Of a DNA stretch of 35,620 nt, positions 9,501 to 18,132 are shown one piece after another (position 1 is the first letter of the stretch; each line of letters begins with the position of its first letter). The translations under genes were made by a program, and so were the position numbers. The DNA is from a virus. The notes beneath the pieces were generated by a model. That model was not told the origin of the DNA and did no database searches. It saw only the letters and a program-made list of their open reading frames with translations. The stretch lies in the IMG/VR virus record IMGVR_UViG_3300008459_000164, positions 1 to 35,620 of that record. One strand, written 5' to 3'.

Positions 9501-12252
9501 GTCCTAAGTTGTATGGAGCATTACTAAGTTGTGGATTAACAGTTGTTTTGATTCTGTTGGCCCCACCTGAAGAGTCAAAATATTTATCTCGGGTATTAAA
9601 TTCATTTAACTTTTGTGGGTACGTTTCGCTCGTTGGGAAACCAAACCACCTATCATCTAAACCTGAAGTTTTTTCACCAGCAAAAAGGAAAGGTTGGGGA
9701 GCATGAAGTTTATTAAATGCGTTAGGGTCGGTTGTACTACTCAAAACATCATACCCTGAGAATAACCTTCTAAAATCAAGAACCGCATTTATAATCACGT
9801 CCCCACCAATTTGATCATCCACAAGTCGATTCAGAAGTGATTTATATTGAATATTTGTTGATGATGAACCACCCGCATAAAAGTATCCTTTATTGTTTTG
9901 GTCACTATCCTCATTTGGATAGTTTTCAAGATTTGGATGTAAAGCTGTGTATGATGACGATAAATTTACAGGAGCAATAAATGATGTGGATTGAGCGTAT
10001 TGAATATTACTACTATTCAAACCATTTTCTTGTTCCGCAATACCCGCATTTACAGAATTTTCATCGATATCATCATCTATTTCAGCATTTCCACAATCAC
10101 AATCACAACTTGTACATTCAGGGTAAGATAACATAGGTAATCCAATTCTAGGAAAATTATCTATCTTCACCAAAAAAATTGCGGTAAACGCAATGAACGC
10201 TAATGACAATGCTAATTTAAAAAGTGCAGCTAATAATTGGGCTGCAATCCTAAGTATTACACCCGCATTAACTACCGGACCACCAGGAATAGCAAATCCT
10301 GTAGTTCCTTCCAAAATAGAATTTACAACATCTATTCCTTGTTGTACCGCTTGATATCCAAGCCAAATCCCTAAAAAAATTAATAAGTACTTTAAAACAG
10401 GCCAAATAAACGCTATAAAGTGAGCCAACCATATTAATACGGGAACAAAAATTGATATTACATTGAGTAGTAAATTAAAAATAAAAAATATGAAATCAAA
10501 ATTTCGAATAATGTCGTTAACGGGAAAAGTATTCACCGTTGATTTACATCCTCTGTCATCAATTTCTTTGATTCCTAAATGTTTTGCTCTACCCGCCCCT
10601 TTTTTATAACGATCCAAAAACATTGCTGTGGTATAAACTTTATTGTAATTGAATTCATAAAACTTATCCTCACAATTTATTGCCTCTTGTATAATTTGTT
10701 GACCAAGAGGTGTAGTATAATCACCATAATCATTCCAATCCAAACTAAAAGCATAAGATTTTAATGCATCATAAGTGGGTTTTTGGTAAAAAGTGTAATT
10801 AAACTGAGTTAACGTACCAGGATTAATAGGAACAACATTTATAGTAATTGTTGTCGGGATAGTATTGATTGGTATACTTTCCAAGTCACCAAAATAAGGT
10901 AAACCATTGACTAATATAGAAAAACTTTGAACATTTATTTTGTTATCTAAAACCAAACCGCCAACTGTGGTGTTATTCAAGTTAAATGCTGTGGATAATG
11001 TACCGTTTGGTAATGTAAATTGATATGGTGTTGTTGGGTAATCTTTGAGTGGGTCTACCGCAGAAGTAACCCATCCGTGTTCTTTAATATTTGGAACTAA
11101 AAAATGTCCTCTTTGAAATGGGTTTTGTAAACCTTGTTCATTTTGCCATTTAAATTTAAATCTGTATTTACCTTTGGTTGGTATCCCTTTTTTCGGATCA
11201 TTCGATAATACTTGTTCCCCAAATTCGTTTGTAATTATATAATTCAAATTCATTGGTACGTTTATCAAAAAAGTTCCGTCCGCATCTATTAACTTACCAT
11301 CCTCATCAAGTTGAAACGACTCGAGAATTGGTCTTCCATTCGCATCCACATCAATAGTTTGTCTAATTGCTAATATTTGACCCGGACCCGCAACTAATTC
11401 ACATAGGTTACCAGTGTTGTTTTTGGGTTTACAAGTTGTTGGTTTTACTGCGTCGTCGTCTGTTGTTGAAATCAAAGATCCCATGAAAACAGAACTCGGT
11501 TTTATAGATATGTTTGCACTTTCTGTAAGATCAAAATCCGCCCTAGTGATTCCGAGTAAACAAATTTCAGGTTCACCCCAAAGAGGAGCAACTTCAATTA
11601 TTTTATTTAAACTCACAATTTGAGGTAATTCATTCAGATTTGATGATGTTTTAAACTTGGACCCATTTACTTGTGATTCTACGGCAACTCCCGAATCTAT
11701 TAAATCTTGAGGGGACAAAGAGAAACAACCAATATCAGATAGATCCACATCCATCAATATTGTTTGAGTTCCGGTTGGAACTCCAAAAATCATATAATCC
11801 CCACTTTCATTTGTTCTTACCGAAAACCTATAATATTTGTCGTAAACCTCAACGTAAGATTGATTAGTCAATATTTCTTCTTTTGTCGGAAATGTACCTG
11901 TAGCTGCGTGACCGGTGTATGAAGGGTCTTTCGGGAGTAAATTATACCGATACCCATCAGCATTCAAATCAGATATCGATTGATATGGGTACAATTCTGA
12001 TATAATTGGATTATCTATATCAACATCATCAATTGGTATGAAAACTGAAACTCTTGCGTTAGGTACCCCATACCCATTATTGACCAAAACTCGACCAATT
12101 ATAACCCCATAATCAGAACACATTCTATTATAGATGTCACCCTGATTTATCTTTAATGATAATATTTCCAAAAACTCAAAATCCTGTTCTAATTGGATGT
12201 TAATTGTTTTTTCGGTACCAGGTGTTGTACGTATTCTATATGATTTTGGCAT
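6592..12252 (-). CDS. Giant baseplate-region protein with carboxypeptidase-regulatory-like domain, hydrophobic cassette and Cys clusters (1886 aa)
   Basis: At 1886 residues this occupies the slot after gene 6 where T4 has gp7 (about 1030 aa). Residues about 45-170 look like a carboxypeptidase-regulatory-like (transthyretin/SusC-type) beta-domain: GRVLVNNGYGVPNARVSVF, then TNESGDYMIFGVPTG. Residues about 585-634 and 663-696 are strongly hydrophobic (FIFFIFNLLLNVISIFVPV, then LLAALFKLALSLAFIAF), like two or three membrane-spanning segments, which is odd for a baseplate protein. They are followed at about 712-720 by CTSCDCDCG. A second Cys-rich stretch lies near residues 1405-1450, ending GCYCLLNK. 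The rest is Asn/Thr/Ser-rich and probably beta. The ATG at 12252 has an AAGAAAG element upstream. A wedge or membrane-contact role is inferred; the domains are read by eye. Confidence 0.8.
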   Translation of the reverse strand: MPKSYRIRTTPGTEKTINIQLEQDFEFLEILSLKINQGDIYNRMCSDYGVIIGRVLVNNGYGVPNARVSVFIPIDDVDIDNPIISELYPYQSISDLNADGYRYNLLPKDPSYTGHAATGTFPTKEEILTNQSYVEVYDKYYRFSVRTNESGDYMIFGVPTGTQTILMDVDLSDIGCFSLSPQDLIDSGVAVESQVNGSKFKTSSNLNELPQIVSLNKIIEVAPLWGEPEICLLGITRADFDLTESANISIKPSSVFMGSLISTTDDDAVKPTTCKPKNNTGNLCELVAGPGQILAIRQTIDVDANGRPILESFQLDEDGKLIDADGTFLINVPMNLNYIITNEFGEQVLSNDPKKGIPTKGKYRFKFKWQNEQGLQNPFQRGHFLVPNIKEHGWVTSAVDPLKDYPTTPYQFTLPNGTLSTAFNLNNTTVGGLVLDNKINVQSFSILVNGLPYFGDLESIPINTIPTTITINVVPINPGTLTQFNYTFYQKPTYDALKSYAFSLDWNDYGDYTTPLGQQIIQEAINCEDKFYEFNYNKVYTTAMFLDRYKKGAGRAKHLGIKEIDDRGCKSTVNTFPVNDIIRNFDFIFFIFNLLLNVISIFVPVLIWLAHFIAFIWPVLKYLLIFLGIWLGYQAVQQGIDVVNSILEGTTGFAIPGGPVVNAGVILRIAAQLLAALFKLALSLAFIAFTAIFLVKIDNFPRIGLPMLSYPECTSCDCDCGNAEIDDDIDENSVNAGIAEQENGLNSSNIQYAQSTSFIAPVNLSSSYTALHPNLENYPNEDSDQNNKGYFYAGGSSSTNIQYKSLLNRLVDDQIGGDVIINAVLDFRRLFSGYDVLSSTTDPNAFNKLHAPQPFLFAGEKTSGLDDRWFGFPTSETYPQKLNEFNTRDKYFDSSGGANRIKTTVNPQLSNAPYNLGPQPSFYDQIVVVLAKPGTAQQIGIGELVTFQDPSFDNGQIIKRDVNLLSGATNEFNNNAVTGTTILSAAPNVTSNVVPIPYSLQYANPTNGAVSTSVINIIQTGDTITQVSKPDYLKYPTDMEYFQVITGVSVSNFINLSSVSNTNLFPKKYLRHQITYIISNPASVSSVFSASVPVSPPTFVNGQTYNNDNNIPAIQANNFDSLDFLANNLNYEVIMFVRGVDPHTEKQKISYDLSRIFGYTSWNQPNLTITGDYYLNQPIKPVGVSPIAHNTTTNQVNNLYFPSFTFTITPTNYTGFTSTLPYYYLSTDNTISNSYVPITGGFFPQKSSLSASPTQLSLNNYVLPRQQTDYIGGGSFIGSSFNTPYVSTSVFYGQVSSEDDYGWPLQSTSQYFALYSTAYFKYPTLTGVQFNDSNRIVMRSDRLPTSTCVEDAPGNRTAYALHQNDSFCYYTSKGMGVSETNSFESTYEIAENLDQFSGNTGLTQTLTCDGLISLQCYSGSGTNVGVIPANQCAVPEDRVTKGCYCLLNKDNKAGETKHYYFIRKAVRDDLRLYMEWKTRFTLVFATCRGVFAQTFQNNWINGTLYMPSFNKRSIYPAGNLTNISNPKYVYCKDIVVYNNISNNFYYRSSPWSDNLQEFIGKEIPQAPNWVTLNFKPGYNERNILFPTTLLDMGPRDAYISEICNNPNFNGYMSNQFRSTSYNDNSEIIQIGFLSRILNENFRQTMIPITVGGNNSEGKGITQFFNSNRGGDRIDGDFAQTLSINSEFKINPFIDENYGNVDIFIGDDGQAPTPSKPVFGIFYQSSNDEYSYRRKLTPGINIYNISPLIQDAYGYPKTQVVPNYKWILQPSSVIFGTEDNNWYTLANQSNGVGFFKKGYQDLDYSVDPYFTTIALQPGNPLPLVPQGFITNFDQNTLLPSPTIPGQPLATNGNVYLVGAPSHFYFGLNNGKTAMNRFIKKYIDTAEI

Positions 12253-12268
12253 TATTTATTCTTTCTTG

Positions 12269-12277
12269 ATAAATAGT
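12269..12277 (-). promoter_or_regulatory. TATTTAT element upstream of the 1886-aa gene
   Basis: The coding strand reads CTATTTATC, 17 nt before the ATG at 12252, in a 73-nt AT-rich gap with no convincing terminator. It is one of five similar elements in intergenic gaps. A promoter -10-like role is a guess. Confidence 0.3.
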
Positions 12278-12325
12278 TTATTTCCTATTTTCAAAAAATA
12301 ATTCTTTTATTGAAAAAATAAATTA

Positions 12326-14164
12326 TCAGTAGAAATTAATAGTTTTGAAGTTGAGAACATTAACAGTAATATCTTTGCTAGGGTACCTTACTTGATAGAT
12401 TTGAGTTGGTTCCGCAAAAATTGTGTCAGCAACTAATTTGATTAATTTTGTAGATGGATCCTCATAGGGTTGAGATGTTTGGGATGAAGAATATTGACCA
12501 CCAACTTTGTTGTATACAAAAATGCCAGAAACTGAAATAACACCATTTTCACTTTGGATTAACCTTCTTATTTCAGAGATGTAAACATTTTGTCCAAGTC
12601 CTCTTACTGCCGGACTAAAATAGGAGGTAACAATATTAATTATTTTTGCAACCACAGATCCTTGGTTTTGACTTGAATCTAAAACAACATCAATATCTAT
12701 TGCTAAATCAATAACATTTGCGGTTTCGACCGATATGTAATCATTGATCATTCTATAATTCGAAAGGTAGTTAGCAACATTATTTTTTAGAGTATTAGAA
12801 ACAACTTCTGTTAAATTACCGCTCGTATCATAAGACAACATTTTTATTTTTATTTTGTTGTTTTCTTCAACAATTGATACTTTTCCAGGAGCCCCAAACT
12901 GAGAAGGCATTGTTCTCAATACCGATTCATAATCATTAATTGTTACCGCTCTATTTTGTGCTGCAAAATTGTAAGTCACGTATTGTCTAACTTCTTCAGT
13001 TGTTGGTGGATTCGCCCCTCCAATTGCTGCCGTTACATTATTTACTCGAAGGGAGTTTACGACAGTAGAATTTATAGATTCAGATGGTCCGTTTACAAAG
13101 AAAGAAACCGTACCTATCTGAGTGATTATGTTTACACCTAAATTAGTTGCTTGACCACCACCAACTCTATATTGTACAAACAAAGTCGAATTTGATTTAA
13201 GTGCGCTTCCTAAAGCTAAATTATTTGTATACTTATTCAAATCAAACCCAACACCATCTCTTGCAAATTCCCTAAGTTGTTGTTCCGCAGATACATTTCC
13301 ACCCCCAAAAGTTAATTTACAAAAACCTTCAGGTGTAAACTCACTTATGAACTTTGTATTTGTGACAATATATTTACCTACTTTTATACCAGGTTGATCA
13401 GAAGGTTTTGTAGGATCTTCAATAAAAACTCTATCTTCCGCTAAAGCTTGTACCTCATACCATCTATTTTCCAAACCTAAAAATTCTTGTGGTGGAGGTG
13501 GTGTGGTGTATTGTGTCCCATCCTTCAACAAAACACTTGTAATTCCCAAAACATTTTTTTCAGGTAAAAATAATTCAAAGAATGGTCTTACATCATTTGG
13601 GGTAATCACTCTTTTGAATACTTTAGTTATACCATTGACAACTACTTCCCTTTTAGTGATTGTATAATTTATTAAATTATTATTAGCATCGAAATTAGGT
13701 ACTTTTAATCTATTTGGGGATCCTTCAGCATTTGTTGGAGATGCAAAATCAATGTCATATACGGTTTCGAAAGGTTGTCCAGCTCCATTCACTTGAGAAC
13801 CTCGTCTAAGTATTCCACAATATCTTAAATCTTCCTTATCTCCGAAAGCAGGTACAGTTATAGAAAAATCAACTAACGCAACAGATGGTCTTGATCCCGG
13901 AATTTTGAGACCATATGTTCTGGCAATGTTGTAAATTGAAGATTTTTGTTGGGCATATTGAAGTACAGTTTCTTGTATACTTCTATCAATTTGGAATTGT
14001 AAGTTATCTGTAACCGCCGCATTCAAATCTAATAACACAGAAAAAACACCAGCGTCATTAAAATTTTGTACAAGATCCGGATAATAAGTCCTTGTAAAAT
14101 TTATAAGTTCGGTTCTGATTCCCGCAAAATCTCTCGTTGTGTACGATATTTTTTTATTTGCCAT
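12326..14164 (-). CDS. 6: Baseplate wedge protein gp6-like (Baseplate J family)
   Basis: This 612-residue protein matches the T4 gp6/baseplate J type in size (T4 gp6 is 660) and layout. It opens MANKKISYTTRDFAGIRTEL followed by TRTYYPDLV and FNDAG, the usual gp6 N-terminus, then LLDLNAAVTDNLQFQIDRS, the helix that pairs wedge subunits. The middle has a beta-domain and the conserved NRAVTINDYESVLRTMP segment near residues 405-420. In T4, gp6 forms the continuous ring of the inner baseplate together with gp25 and gp7. The gene starts 6 nt after gene 25, matching the wedge order, and has no clear Shine-Dalgarno sequence, so coupling to gene 25 is likely. The family call is from characteristic motifs and synteny. 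Confidence 0.9.
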   Translation of the reverse strand: MANKKISYTTRDFAGIRTELINFTRTYYPDLVQNFNDAGVFSVLLDLNAAVTDNLQFQIDRSIQETVLQYAQQKSSIYNIARTYGLKIPGSRPSVALVDFSITVPAFGDKEDLRYCGILRRGSQVNGAGQPFETVYDIDFASPTNAEGSPNRLKVPNFDANNNLINYTITKREVVVNGITKVFKRVITPNDVRPFFELFLPEKNVLGITSVLLKDGTQYTTPPPPQEFLGLENRWYEVQALAEDRVFIEDPTKPSDQPGIKVGKYIVTNTKFISEFTPEGFCKLTFGGGNVSAEQQLREFARDGVGFDLNKYTNNLALGSALKSNSTLFVQYRVGGGQATNLGVNIITQIGTVSFFVNGPSESINSTVVNSLRVNNVTAAIGGANPPTTEEVRQYVTYNFAAQNRAVTINDYESVLRTMPSQFGAPGKVSIVEENNKIKIKMLSYDTSGNLTEVVSNTLKNNVANYLSNYRMINDYISVETANVIDLAIDIDVVLDSSQNQGSVVAKIINIVTSYFSPAVRGLGQNVYISEIRRLIQSENGVISVSGIFVYNKVGGQYSSSQTSQPYEDPSTKLIKLVADTIFAEPTQIYQVRYPSKDITVNVLNFKTINFY

Positions 14165-14170
14165 ATACTA

Positions 14171-14629
14171 TTAAATATTAATAATTACAAAATCGCTTGA
14201 GTTGAAAGCATTATTAGTATTCCTATAATCGATTCTAACTTTTGCAGTGTGTTCTAACTGAGCAATATTGGGTACTGTGAATTCTTTTTCACCATATTGG
14301 TTTATATAGGTCCCTTGATTTTCGTCACCCGCAGAAGCATCAGTAATTTTTATACTAGTAATCAAAATACCTGGCATATATTTACTTACAGAATCTCGAA
14401 TTTCATTTTCAATTTCACTAAATGTTGGACCATCAAGAGGTTCAAAAATGTATTCATACAATCTTGACCCAAAATCCGGTAGAAAATATCTTGTGCCTTT
14501 TTTACTTAACAATAAATGTACAAGGTTACTTCTTATTTCTTCGTCGCTGTCATTTGAGGTATCCAAGTATTTACCCACAAATGAATCTCTGAAAGGAAAA
14601 TTTATACCATATGTTATACCATTTGCCAT
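14171..14629 (-). CDS. 25: Baseplate wedge protein gp25-like
   Basis: A 152-residue GPW/gp25-family protein (T4 gp25 is 132). I choose the ATG at 14629 (MANGITYGINFPF); a TTG two codons upstream at 14635 is less likely. The core is LLLSKKGTRYFLPDFGSRLY at about residues 40-58, followed by YIFEPLDGP at 60-68, which is the family's conserved fold and the site that binds gp6 and the sheath. The C-terminal half has the usual beta strands. In T4 and in type VI secretion systems the homologue links wedge to sheath and tube. It is first in the left tail block, directly after the nrdA terminator, so it probably has its own promoter in the gap. The lysozyme-like name used in some databases does not imply catalysis. 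Confidence 0.9.
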   Translation of the reverse strand: MANGITYGINFPFRDSFVGKYLDTSNDSDEEIRSNLVHLLLSKKGTRYFLPDFGSRLYEYIFEPLDGPTFSEIENEIRDSVSKYMPGILITSIKITDASAGDENQGTYINQYGEKEFTVPNIAQLEHTAKVRIDYRNTNNAFNSSDFVIINI

Positions 14630-14658
14630 ATCCAATAAATATACTCTCGATAATTTTT

Positions 14659-14668
14659 GAATAAATAC
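14659..14668 (-). promoter_or_regulatory. TATTTAT element upstream of gene 25
   Basis: The coding strand reads GTATTTATTC, 30 nt before the chosen ATG of gene 25 and just downstream of the nrdA terminator, where a new transcript would need to start. A related TATATTTATT lies closer to the start. Function is inferred. Confidence 0.35.
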
Positions 14669-14673
14669 ATTAC

Positions 14674-14705
14674 AAAATAAAAAATCCCGAATAGATCGGG
14701 ATTTT
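14674..14705 (-). terminator. Rho-independent terminator after nrdA
   Basis: A perfect 10-bp stem (plus-strand arms aaaatcccga at 14681-14690 and tcgggatttt at 14696-14705) closes a 5-nt loop. On the minus strand the stem is followed by TTATTTTG, extending the T run of the second arm. It begins 22 nt after the nrdA stop and separates the replication/nucleotide cassette from the wedge genes. The arms also carry Ts in the plus direction, so it could act on both strands. Confidence 0.9.
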
Positions 14706-14726
14706 ACTTATGATACGCGATCCATC

Positions 14727-17159
14727 TTACGATGAACACCCAAAACACTCGAATTCTGAATTATCAGGTTTCGGTGGTAAATTCATGTTTGAAAAATCAA
14801 CTTTAGGTGTTTCAATTTTAACTTTAGGTTGTTGTACTTTTGATACATCAACTGCCAAGTGTTTTGCTCCTGTTGAAATCGCTTTAGTTCTTACATAATA
14901 ACAAAGAGTTTTCAAACCTTTTTCCCATGAGTGGAAATGTGATGAGGTAATCTTTGATAATGTTGGATTGGCCATGTAAATATTCATTGATTGTGATTGA
15001 TCAATAAAAGGTGCTCTGTCAGCCGCCATGTTAATCAATTCCTTCTGAGAGATTTCCCAAATTGTTTTATATTTAGGAATTAAGTGTTCAATACGTTTAA
15101 CTTTTTTATTGTAATTTTTATCCTCAGGATCTAAATAATTATTAAAATTAATGTTTTGGATTGACCCCTCATTCATGATAATCTCATTCTTTAGATCTTC
15201 AGACCAAATACCTAATTTCTCAAAATCAGCAATCAAGTATTTGTTAACAATCATAATTTCACCACCAACAACTCTTCTGTTAAATAACGCTGAGTGAGCT
15301 GGTTCTGTCATTTCAAATGATCCTGTGATTTTGGCCGAAGATGCCACCGGCATTTGTGCAGTAAATAAAGAATTACATACACCATATTCTGAAACATCAT
15401 CTTTTAATTTATTCCAATCCCAATATCCCGATAAATCATTTTCAGTTAATCCCCACATATCATATTGGAAAATACCTTTAGACATTGGAGATCCCTTAAA
15501 CAATTTATATGGTTTGTACTTACCTTTTTTACATAGGTCATTACTTTCGTAAATCGCTCCGTAATAAATTGTTTCGAAAATTTGTTTGTTGAGTGTTTTT
15601 GCCTCTTCTTCAGTAAAGATCAAATCAAGTAGATAGAACACATCGGCCAATCCTTGGGTACCGATTGCAATTGCTCGTTGTTCTAAACCTCCTTTTAATC
15701 CCTTTTGAGTTGAGTAATTGTTTATATCAACAACTTTATTCAAAGTTCTTACAACTTTCCTTACTTCATCAAACAATAATTGAAAATCAAACTTATTATT
15801 TTTTACAAAGTTTTTCAAAACAATTGAAGATAATGTACATATCGCAGTTGTTTCCTCGTCAGTGTATTGATAAATTTCGTTACAAAGATTTGATTGTTTG
15901 ATTACACCAATATTTTGATGGTTTGTTTTTTTGTTTGCACTATCCTTGGAACATAAATAAGGTACTCCAGTTTCAACTTGAGATTCAATAATTTTTGTCC
16001 ATATTGTCTGAGCTGAAACTTTTTTTCCAAGACCCATAGAAACGGCTTTATTGTAATTTTCTTCATACTCATCACCATAAGTTTCTTGTAAAGGTTTAAG
16101 ACCCGCTTTAGCAATATCATTAGGACAAAATAAATACCAATCAGAGTTTTCTTTGACTGCTCTCATGAAATTATCAGGTAACCATAGTGCAGTAAATAAA
16201 TCACGTGCTCTTAACTCTTCAGCCCCTGTGTTCTTTTTTATATCTAACAAGTCAATTATATCTTTATGCCAAGGTTCAAGGTAAATAGCCGCAGATCCTG
16301 GTCGTCTTCCTTGTTGATTGAAGAATCTTAAAGATTCGTTTACAATTTTCAGATACTTTAATAGTCCCCCGGCATAACCTCCTGAACTTGAAATTCTACT
16401 TTCTTTACTTCTGATATTGGACATTGACAAACCAATACCAGCCGCATCTGAAGAAAACGTTGAGATGTCCGTTAATGTATCTAACAACCCTTTTCTTGAA
16501 TCAGAATTATTATAGTGAAGAACACATGACGCTAATTGTGGTACCTTTGTTCCAGAATTGATCATAATTGGAGTTGCCTTGGATATAAGTTGATTGGACA
16601 AAGATTTGTAATATTCAACGGCATCAACAAAATTATCTGTGACCCATAAAGCAATCCTCATGTACATATGTTGAGGTCTTTCTACAATAGTACCATTAGG
16701 TCTCTTTAAAAGATACATTTCTTGGAGTGATCTCCATGCGAAATAATCAAAATTGTAATCATTGTCATGATTAATTACGGCATCAATACTATCAGCACCA
16801 TACTCATTAATTGTTTCTATAAGTTTTTCGTTGATGATACCATCAACATAAAGTAGGTCCATAGTTTCAGAAAAACTAGGGTTAGTTTCTTTGTGATAAG
16901 AGGAAATAGCAACAGAAGATGCTAATCTTGAATAATCGTGATGACTTCCAGTGTATGAGGCCGCAATTTCATAAACAAGTTTATCCAATTCTTTTGTTGT
17001 TATTTCACCTTCAGTTGGAACTGAAGTGATAACTTTTATGAATATCTCATCTGAATTTACATTCAAACCTTTGGCCGCTCGTTTTACACGATTATAAATT
17101 TTTTGTGGGTTAAAAGATACATTATCCCCATCTCTTTTAAGTATTTTAAGTGACATCAT
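14727..17159 (-). CDS. nrdA: Class Ia ribonucleoside-diphosphate reductase, large subunit
   Basis: An 810-residue NrdA that reduces ribonucleotides to deoxyribonucleotides for phage DNA synthesis, with the NrdB radical subunit encoded just upstream. Residues about 3-90 are an ATP-cone (LKILKRDGDNVSFNPQKI), the allosteric site for ATP/dATP. Catalytic residues are visible: the redox pair C212 (ASCVLHY) and C441 (AICTLSS), and N424-C426-E428 in NLCNEI, the thiyl-radical site. A Tyr pair in TLCYYVRT near the C-terminus fits the radical-transfer path. The protein ends FECFGCSS, the CxxC tail that re-reduces the active site. Start is ATG at 17159 or the adjacent ATG at 17156. It lies 12 nt after nrdB. 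T4 NrdA is slightly shorter (754). Order is nrdB then nrdA, opposite to T4 and E. coli. Confidence 0.97.
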   Translation of the reverse strand: MMSLKILKRDGDNVSFNPQKIYNRVKRAAKGLNVNSDEIFIKVITSVPTEGEITTKELDKLVYEIAASYTGSHHDYSRLASSVAISSYHKETNPSFSETMDLLYVDGIINEKLIETINEYGADSIDAVINHDNDYNFDYFAWRSLQEMYLLKRPNGTIVERPQHMYMRIALWVTDNFVDAVEYYKSLSNQLISKATPIMINSGTKVPQLASCVLHYNNSDSRKGLLDTLTDISTFSSDAAGIGLSMSNIRSKESRISSSGGYAGGLLKYLKIVNESLRFFNQQGRRPGSAAIYLEPWHKDIIDLLDIKKNTGAEELRARDLFTALWLPDNFMRAVKENSDWYLFCPNDIAKAGLKPLQETYGDEYEENYNKAVSMGLGKKVSAQTIWTKIIESQVETGVPYLCSKDSANKKTNHQNIGVIKQSNLCNEIYQYTDEETTAICTLSSIVLKNFVKNNKFDFQLLFDEVRKVVRTLNKVVDINNYSTQKGLKGGLEQRAIAIGTQGLADVFYLLDLIFTEEEAKTLNKQIFETIYYGAIYESNDLCKKGKYKPYKLFKGSPMSKGIFQYDMWGLTENDLSGYWDWNKLKDDVSEYGVCNSLFTAQMPVASSAKITGSFEMTEPAHSALFNRRVVGGEIMIVNKYLIADFEKLGIWSEDLKNEIIMNEGSIQNINFNNYLDPEDKNYNKKVKRIEHLIPKYKTIWEISQKELINMAADRAPFIDQSQSMNIYMANPTLSKITSSHFHSWEKGLKTLCYYVRTKAISTGAKHLAVDVSKVQQPKVKIETPKVDFSNMNLPPKPDNSEFECFGCSS

Positions 17160-17171
17160 ATATTTATTTTT

Positions 17172-18119
17172 TTAAAAATCATCAGTAAATGAAATTGACT
17201 CATTCAATTTCGCTTTTTGGTATTCCATTGTTCTTGATTCGAAGAAATTACCTTTTGTTTCTACCGCAATCTGTTCCATGAACTTGAATGGTTGTTCTAC
17301 ATTAAAATGTTTACTACAACCTAACTTAACAAGTAACCCATCAACCACAAACTCAAGATATTGTTTCATTAAATTAGAGTTCATACCAATTAATGAAACA
17401 GGTAAAGATTCAGTTATAAATTCTTTTTCAATCTCTAATGCGGATAACAAAATTTCTTTGATTCGTTTTTCAGATGGCTTGTTTTCACAATGATTATTTA
17501 ATAAATGTATTGCAAAATCACAATGTAAATTTTCATCTTTGAAGATTAGTGAATTTGCGTTACACAACCCTTGCATTATCCCTCTTGATTTTAACCAAAA
17601 AATTGAACAGAATGATCCTGAAAAGAAAATACCTTCAACAGCAGCAAACGCCACTAATCTTTCTTGGAAGGAAGAGTTGTCTATCCAATTCAAAGCCCAT
17701 GTTGCCTTCTTTTTTACCGCTGGTAAGTTTTCGATTGCGTTGAAGCATTCGTCTTTTTCTTTAGCATTACTGATGTAAGTATCAATAAGTAAGGAATACA
17801 TCAAAGAATGTATATTTTCCATAGCCAATTGAAATCCGTAAAAGAATTTAGCTTCAGGATATTGTACCTCTCGATAAAAATTTTCGGCCAAATTCTCATT
17901 AACAATCCCATCAGATGCAGCAAAAAACGATAATACGTTCTTCACAAAGAATTTTTCATTATCCGTCAATTTTTCCCAATCACGAATATCATTCGTTAAA
18001 TCAACTTCTTCGGCAGTCCAAAAAGCCGCTTGATGCATTTTGTAAAATTCCCAAATATCATTGTGCTCAATTGGGAAAATGACAAACCTATTAGGATTTT
18101 CAACTAATATTTTTTCCAT
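17172..18119 (-). CDS. nrdB: Class Ia ribonucleoside-diphosphate reductase, small (radical) subunit
   Basis: NrdB carries the diiron-tyrosyl radical that starts each NrdA turnover. I choose the ATG at 18119 ([12 protein letters not shown]), giving 315 residues and a 13-nt gap after the helicase. The longer in-frame ATG at 18215 would add a Lys-rich extension that overlaps the helicase C-terminus. Numbered from 18119, the iron ligands are D40, E101, H104, E162, E196 and H199, and the radical tyrosine is Y108 in ENIHSLMY, matching E. coli D84, E115, H118, E204, E238, H241 and Y122. The protein ends ISFTDDF, a C-terminal peptide of the kind that docks into NrdA. All key residues are intact, so an active enzyme is expected. 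Confidence 0.96.
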   Translation of the reverse strand: MEKILVENPNRFVIFPIEHNDIWEFYKMHQAAFWTAEEVDLTNDIRDWEKLTDNEKFFVKNVLSFFAASDGIVNENLAENFYREVQYPEAKFFYGFQLAMENIHSLMYSLLIDTYISNAKEKDECFNAIENLPAVKKKATWALNWIDNSSFQERLVAFAAVEGIFFSGSFCSIFWLKSRGIMQGLCNANSLIFKDENLHCDFAIHLLNNHCENKPSEKRIKEILLSALEIEKEFITESLPVSLIGMNSNLMKQYLEFVVDGLLVKLGCSKHFNVEQPFKFMEQIAVETKGNFFESRTMEYQKAKLNESISFTDDF

Positions 18120-18132
18120 TTTTTTTAAGTTT

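Noticed and set aside
12280-12325. AT-only inverted repeat after gene 6
   Set aside because: The possible stem is made of A-T pairs with a long AT loop and would be unstable; such repeats arise easily in AT-rich gaps.
14630-14635. TTG start two codons upstream for gene 25
   Set aside because: An ATG lies two codons downstream and opens the conserved N-terminus; nothing upstream favours TTG.
15902-16120. 72-codon minus-strand open frame inside nrdA
   Set aside because: It is another frame of nrdA with Lys/Leu/Ile-rich composition typical of shifted AT-rich coding sequence.
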